Assembly: GCF_020026305.1 (NCBI RefSeq)
Contig: NZ_CP075691.1
Coordinates: 3,906,001 to 3,970,000, forward strand
DNA length: 64,000 nucleotides
Direction of reading: 5' to 3'
Origin: Streptomyces sp. 135
GTDB taxonomy: Bacteria; Actinomycetota; Actinomycetes; Streptomycetales; Streptomycetaceae
A model generated the notes under the pieces. That model was given only the letters and a program-made list of their open reading frames with translations. It was not told where the DNA came from and searched no databases. The translations under genes were made by a program, and so were the position numbers. Below are positions 59,807 to 64,000 of the stretch, piece by piece. How positions within the stretch are numbered: position 1 is the first letter of the stretch; the number at the start of each line of letters is the position of its first letter.

Positions 59807-61255
59807 CTAGAGAAGTTCTGCCTGGCTGATTGAAAGCCAGTAGTCAAGGTCTACGTGATCGCCTGGAAGGAAGCATTCAGTCCATCCACCCTTGAGATCC
59901 ATCTTGGGGACATAAGACCGGGGGCCAACACGCCTCTTCACGTGGGCTTCCGCGATTATACATGTAAGCAATGGGGCGTCACGAGTTGCCACGATTCTCC
60001 CACCGGAGCGGCGGTGCGTATCAAGACGATCCTGAATGGTCCCGTACCTGCCGATGCCGAATTTAAGAAACTCCGTGCCGTCGACATCGCCGAAAAGCGC
60101 CAAGTAAATGTAAGCCGGAGCGTTGGCAAGCGTCTCGTTGCGCTGCACTTTTGCCCTAATGTACAAATGTGAGGAACATGATCTACAGCCGCCTTGGCCC
60201 CGCCGGATCGAGTTCAGCAGGGGACGCGCGTCCCGACCACAACGCAAACAACGTCCATGTATAGGCGTGGTTACGTTGACCCAGCCACCGAGTAATTCTA
60301 TCCCTGCCTCGCGAAATTCCCGCTGGGCTGTTTCGAATGCAGTAGTTCGCTCCGCTGATATGGATCGATACATGCACGTTCTGCATCCGAAGACACGTTC
60401 TCCAGCGGCGAGCTTCGCCCGAATCGCTCCAACTTTTACCCGAACGTGGGATCGACAGCGTTCACATCGGGCGCTAGTCAGCGCGTGTGCATCGACGTAA
60501 GGCCCAGTCATGAGAAGACCGGCACTCGCGAGGGATTTAATGGCCTCTGATTTAGTCAGTCTGTTCACAGGCAGGATGTTGGAGCGATAGCAATATCGAC
60601 ATCCGGACCCTTTGAGGACGTTAGTCAACGCCGGATTAGAGATTCCTGCACAAGTCAGGCAAATGCATCGGACAGGGCGTGAGGCTGCAAGAAAATCCCC
60701 CAGCATGGCAAATCCCGAAGACTCGAATATAGCACGTACGCATGATAGGCAGCGTCTGGTCCTTCCGATGCGCGGGTTAGTGCCACACTCTACACACCAG
60801 GATTGGCCATTAATGCTGCCGTACTCCATAAACCTTCGGTAATGTACGGAACACCACCCACGGGCGATCGAAGAACCACCACATCCACTGGCTTCACATG
60901 GGGAAGGTTGCGATTTGGGACGGGTTTCAGTAGTTCCTGTTCGCTCAACCCTCTGGGCATGGAGAGAACAATAACCGTGATGTGAGTGCTTTCTGTCGCA
61001 GCCGGGAACGGCGCAGAATCTCTCAGGTATCAGAGCCAGCGGGTCACCGTGCCGCTGCCAACGTGCGTAGTGAGTGGGGCACCATCCGCGCCCGACGGCT
61101 AACCCCTGGCATCCGTCTATTGAACAGGGCTTCCGTCCCGTTGCTCGCCGATCTATGTGAGGGTCGCCATTCGCCCGCCAGCGTTCATAGTGTGCACCGC
61201 ACCATGTACGGGCCCGCACAGGCCGGGTACAGCCGGGTATCGAGCACTGAAACAC
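59807..61255 (-). CDS. zinc-knuckle-rich protein with GIY-YIG-like nuclease domain
   Basis: 482 residues, GTG start. Residues 4-140 hold four copies of a C-x4-C-x9-C-x3-H type module (CSIPGCTRPVRARTWCGAHYERW and three more) like phage/HNH-associated zinc fingers. Residues ~150-362 hold further CxxC...CxxC ribbons (CERCRSH...CRTC, CLRCGRD...CRSC). Residues ~380-445 look like a GIY-YIG core: YIYLALF, LKFGIGR, catalytic-position Arg410 (DRLDTH) and Glu436 (IIAEAHVKRR). It suggests a site-specific or homing-type endonuclease. It converges with the kinase-fusion gene (52-base gap), and its third positions are far less G/C-biased than core genes. Confidence 0.72.
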   Translation of the reverse strand: MFQCSIPGCTRPVRARTWCGAHYERWRANGDPHIDRRATGRKPCSIDGCQGLAVGRGWCPTHYARWQRHGDPLALIPERFCAVPGCDRKHSHHGYCSLHAQRVERTGTTETRPKSQPSPCEASGCGGSSIARGWCSVHYRRFMEYGSINGQSWCVECGTNPRIGRTRRCLSCVRAIFESSGFAMLGDFLAASRPVRCICLTCAGISNPALTNVLKGSGCRYCYRSNILPVNRLTKSEAIKSLASAGLLMTGPYVDAHALTSARCERCRSHVRVKVGAIRAKLAAGERVFGCRTCMYRSISAERTTAFETAQREFREAGIELLGGWVNVTTPIHGRCLRCGRDARPLLNSIRRGQGGCRSCSSHLYIRAKVQRNETLANAPAYIYLALFGDVDGTEFLKFGIGRYGTIQDRLDTHRRSGGRIVATRDAPLLTCIIAEAHVKRRVGPRSYVPKMDLKGGWTECFLPGDHVDLDYWLSISQAELL

Positions 61256-61509
61256 GCGACTATCACTTCCGCTGCTTGTTCATGTGGTGGTTTGTTGTGG
61301 TGCGACGTCAGTCTGCAGTGCGTCTTTCTGACATGAGCGGGACCGTACAGGCCAACACTGACAATGGAGTTGCTCTGGCCCTGCTCAAGTCGAGAGACTG
61401 ACGCAACGGACATGGAGGCCCTGACCACCGCCTGAGCACTGGTCACTCCAGCCCCACCCTGCCAGACAGGACTCCAACACCACTTGCAGAAAACGCAGTT
61501 GACAGGCGG
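61256..61509. other. spacer upstream of the zinc-rich nuclease gene
   Basis: No gene supported. It must contain the promoter of the minus-strand nuclease gene. The right edge joins the transposase remnant. Confidence 0.4.
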
Positions 61510-61764
61510 CTAAGGCTTGCAACGAGCGTCACCGGGACCCTTGGCGACCAGCACTTGTCCGCCGCCCGAAGCGAGGGCCCGGCGCCAGCGGTTCGCCGAC
61601 ATCCGAGTCACCCGGAACCGCCGGGCCACCTCCCGGTCACTGGCCCCAGCCTCGATCGAGTCAGCTGCCGCGAGCCGGACCTGCTCACGCCGATCTCGTT
61701 CCTCGGCTGTCAGCCGCCACCATCGGGATACCTCACCCCTCCGGCATAGCGCAGCGGACGCCAA
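61510..61764 (-). pseudogene. IS630-family transposase N-terminal fragment
   Basis: About 75 residues match the helix-turn-helix start of Streptomyces IS630-type transposases: LTAEERDRREQVRLAAADSIEAGASDREVARRFRVTRMSANRWRRALASGG...AKGPGDARCK. The frame then stops at 61510. The DDE catalytic domain is absent, so this is an insertion-sequence remnant, and it lies between two accessory genes as evidence of past rearrangement. Confidence 0.75.
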
Positions 61765-61802
61765 CCGTCACGACCCCACGTAACCCGCAGCATTAAAGAT
61801 CT

Positions 61803-63740
61803 CTAGCTATCCGACTGGCTCTCGATGCGAGTGACCTGATCAGGGCCGGGATGGTCCACGCCAGGCACCATGGGGTTCTCGTAGTCGAACTCCACCTTGC
61901 CGAAGGAGTCGCTGGTGATGGGCGGGGGGTCATTGTCAGCGATGATCAGTTGCAAGCGTTCGCCATATGCGTCAGCCAACGTCCTGAAGCGGCTGTAGAT
62001 CTCGGCCGCGCGTTGGCGGTCGGAGGCGTTGTTGCCGAAGGCCTTGCGCGGTGAATCGATCACAAGGAGCGATGGAACGAGGACGTCGGAGTGGTCGAGT
62101 CCGAAGGCAAGGAGCGTGAGGCTGTAGGCGAGGTTGACGGAGGTGGCGATGCCCCCGCCGGAGGCCTGCAGGGTCTCGAAGGGCCGTCCGTTGACCACCG
62201 GCAGGTAGGTGTCGCGGTCGATGACGGCCGTGTCGACCCAGGGCAGGTTCCAGCTGGTGAGCAGTCGGCTGAACTCGGTGCTGAGGTCACCGAGCAGAGT
62301 CTGGTTGGCCTTGAGCTGATCGGACTTCTCCTTGATGTCCTTGTTCAGCTGCCGGCGGTCGGCCTTGAGTGAGCGGATGTCCGCGTCGATGGTGCGCACC
62401 CGTGCCCAGGATTCGCGCAGTTGGGTGATGGCGTCAATGCTGGCCTTGAGCGAGGCGACGCGGGAGCTGGCCTCGGCGATGGCGTCAAAGCGCGGGGCGA
62501 CCGCATCACGGGTCTGGGCGTCGAGCTCTCGGCGCAGGCTGGTGACGGCGAAGCTGAGTTGCTGTGACCGTTCCTGGACGGTCTGCAGGTGTGCCTCGTC
62601 CGACTGCTGGATGGCTTGTGCGTCCTCAAGCTGCTGCTGCAGGGCCGTGCGTGTCTCTTCGATGGCAGCCGGGTCGATGTCGGCCTCGACTGGGTCGGGT
62701 TGGAGACAGACAAGGCAGTGATCGTGTTCGACGGCCCGGGCCGCCAGCGACTGCATGCACCGCGGGCAGACTACGAACTCGAAGGGGGAGAGCTGGTCGA
62801 TGGCCGTGACCGACCGTGCGAGACGGGAGAGGTCGAGCTGTACCTGGGCGACGACGGCATGTCGCGCCTCCACGAGGTCGGCGGCCGCGGACACTTCTTC
62901 TTCGGTCTGCCGAGCGGCGCGGATGGCGTTCTGCAGCTCGTCACGCAGTGCGGTGTCGGCGGCGGTCTGATCCTCAAGTTCGGCGCGGAGGCTGGCCAGG
63001 GCGGACGATGCCCGCTCCAGGGTGTCGCGCAGCTGGGTGAGTTCGGCCCGCAGTTCATCGTCGCTGCGGGGATCGGAGGCTGCCAGGAAGGAGCTGACGT
63101 TGTCGTGCTCGGCGGTTCTGGCCTTCAGTGTGTCCAAGAGCTGGTTCCTGGTGCGCTTGAGCTCCATGAGCGCACTGTCGGTGAGCCCGAACATCAGGCG
63201 GAAGAGCTCTCTGCGCTTGGTCTCAAACCAGCTGTCCAGGTGACCGACGACCTGGCGGTCGATCTCGCGTGCCTGGAGGTAGACGTAGGCGTACAGGTCG
63301 TTGAAGGTGAGGTTCTGCGGTCGCGCTACTCCTTCTCGCCGTGCGGCGATCTGTTCGCGCGGGAAGCCGAGTGCGTCCAGGAGGTGGTCGGAGAGCGTGG
63401 TGACGCCTTCCGAAGCCCGCAGAGGTAGGGTGCGTTCCAGAGCTAGGGAGTGTGGATCAAGGAGATCCACGGTGTCTGCGGTGTCTCCCTCAATGGTCCG
63501 CCTGAGGACGACACGTTCGTCGCCGGCCACGACCTCGGCCTGGACCGACAGGACGTGGTCGCGGACCGCTGGGGTGAGCATGGCGCTGCCGCCGAGGGCG
63601 TGCTTGAAGAGCATCAGCAGACTGGACTTGCCAGTCCCGATGGGGCCGGTGATCACGGTGGCCGGACGGTCGAAGCGGTAGGTCTGTTCCGTCTCAGCGG
63701 TCGTGACGGTCAATGCGACGATGCGCAGGTGGACGGCCAT
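61803..63740 (-). CDS. SMC/Rad50-like zinc-hook ATPase (ABC-three-component type)
   Basis: 645 residues. Walker A GPIGTGKSS is at 32-40 (ITGPIGTGKSSLLMLF). A long coiled coil (about 190-320 and 350-490) is interrupted by a zinc hook CPRC...HCLVC with Cys325, 328, 342 and 345. A signature-like ASGGGIATSVNLAYSLTLLA (about 525-545) precedes Walker B LLVIDSPRKAFG (Asp562), in which Ser replaces the usual catalytic Glu. The ATPase head resembles those of ABC-3C and related anti-phage or plasmid-conflict systems. It starts one base after the stop of the upstream small gene, hence co-translated. There is no IS or core gene between. Confidence 0.82.
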   Translation of the reverse strand: MAVHLRIVALTVTTAETEQTYRFDRPATVITGPIGTGKSSLLMLFKHALGGSAMLTPAVRDHVLSVQAEVVAGDERVVLRRTIEGDTADTVDLLDPHSLALERTLPLRASEGVTTLSDHLLDALGFPREQIAARREGVARPQNLTFNDLYAYVYLQAREIDRQVVGHLDSWFETKRRELFRLMFGLTDSALMELKRTRNQLLDTLKARTAEHDNVSSFLAASDPRSDDELRAELTQLRDTLERASSALASLRAELEDQTAADTALRDELQNAIRAARQTEEEVSAAADLVEARHAVVAQVQLDLSRLARSVTAIDQLSPFEFVVCPRCMQSLAARAVEHDHCLVCLQPDPVEADIDPAAIEETRTALQQQLEDAQAIQQSDEAHLQTVQERSQQLSFAVTSLRRELDAQTRDAVAPRFDAIAEASSRVASLKASIDAITQLRESWARVRTIDADIRSLKADRRQLNKDIKEKSDQLKANQTLLGDLSTEFSRLLTSWNLPWVDTAVIDRDTYLPVVNGRPFETLQASGGGIATSVNLAYSLTLLAFGLDHSDVLVPSLLVIDSPRKAFGNNASDRQRAAEIYSRFRTLADAYGERLQLIIADNDPPPITSDSFGKVEFDYENPMVPGVDHPGPDQVTRIESQSDS

Positions 63741-63741
63741 G

Positions 63742-64000
63742 TTAGATCTCCGTCCGCCAGGGCCGATCGACGGCGTCGGGCAGACGGTCGTAGATGAGGT
63801 TTTTCAAAGCCGATCCTGACTTGTTGAAATGCCGCTTAAGCAGCTTGATGCGGCTGGCGACAACATCCCACTCCGGCGTTGCTGCAAGAGAGGCCGCGGC
63901 GGCGGCACCCTGCGGCGTGGCGCGGAATTCGGCTCTGGCGCTGTTGCTGTAGGCGATCAAGCCGCGGGCAGCGAGTGAGCCGAGGACGCTGTAGTAGCGC
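63742..64000 (-). CDS. ABC-three-component-like middle component, 5' part beyond window
   Basis: The minus-strand frame is open from the window edge (reading RYYSVLGSLAARGLIAYSNSARAEFRATPQG...) to TAA at 63742-63744. At least 85 residues are inside the window. The start of this piece looks like a winged helix (YYSVLGSLAARGLIAYSN...), followed by a helical ATPEWDVVASRIKLLKRHFNKSGSALKNLIYDRLPDAVDRPW. Small wHTH proteins immediately upstream of a hooked ATPase are typical middle components of ABC-3C systems. If so, the effector gene should lie just outside the window, upstream. A TTG at 63960 is probably not the true start. Confidence 0.6.
   Translation of the reverse strand, partial: RYYSVLGSLAARGLIAYSNSARAEFRATPQGAAAAASLAATPEWDVVASRIKLLKRHFNKSGSALKNLIYDRLPDAVDRPWRTEI

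Overview
The window is Streptomyces chromosome. It is uniformly G+C-rich with strong third-position G/C bias and many GTG starts, and it carries Streptomyces hallmark genes: cdgB, the hbpS-senS-senR system, msiK, carD, phoP/phoR/phoU and mshA. The core genes run in an order that, from memory, matches the S. coelicolor core chromosome from about nagA down to mshA. This is recall and was not computed.

Layout. 1-7 kb: end of nagA, a frameshifted PfkB sugar kinase, a class II aldolase, a membrane-anchored carbohydrate-binding-like protein, the diguanylate cyclase cdgB with a BldD-like box and a Crp-like palindrome upstream, a flavin reductase, a ribosome-rescue factor with a damaged tail, and terD. 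7-14 kb: a PadR regulator with its membrane-protein partner (a MITE-like element supplies the latter's stop codon), a GNAT enzyme, an M1 peptidase lipoprotein and hbpS/senS/senR. 14-25 kb: a variable segment of acetyltransferases, FAD enzymes, an aminoglycoside-kinase-like gene, a DsbA-like lipoprotein, and a 1025-residue protein with an N-terminal Mrr-like nuclease domain lying against tRNA-Thr(UGU). 25-39 kb: conserved core with msiK, a nucleotidyltransferase, a DoxX protein, rlmB, cysS, ispF, ispD, carD and phoP/phoR-phoU with visible PHO-box repeats.

39-45 kb is accessory. It holds a tiny cysteine-rich peptide, several orphan genes including a translationally coupled trio whose middle member has only 31 codons, a WGxxGxxG-type secreted protein, and the decayed remnant of an actinomycete integrative and conjugative element (tra fragment, spd genes, integrase tail). 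45-57 kb returns to core: gpmA, an MFS transporter, a secreted pectate-lyase-like protein, a YbjN-like protein, mshA, a methyltransferase, an NlpC/P60 hydrolase, a receiver-PP2C phosphatase, DUF2516, an HbhA-like protein and an XRE regulator.

57-64 kb is a second accessory island with visibly lower G+C, and it is the most interesting part. It holds (i) a protein joining a PaeR7I/XhoI-like restriction-endonuclease fold, with its catalytic lysine replaced, to a Ser/Thr protein kinase; (ii) a zinc-knuckle-rich protein ending in a GIY-YIG-like nuclease domain; (iii) an IS630-type transposase remnant; and (iv) an SMC-like zinc-hook ATPase preceded by a small partner, an arrangement like the ABC-three-component conflict systems, cut off by the window end. 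With the Mrr-like/HEAT protein at 21.9-24.9 kb, these are the best candidates for undescribed defence systems. The restriction-fold/kinase fusion is the strongest single lead.
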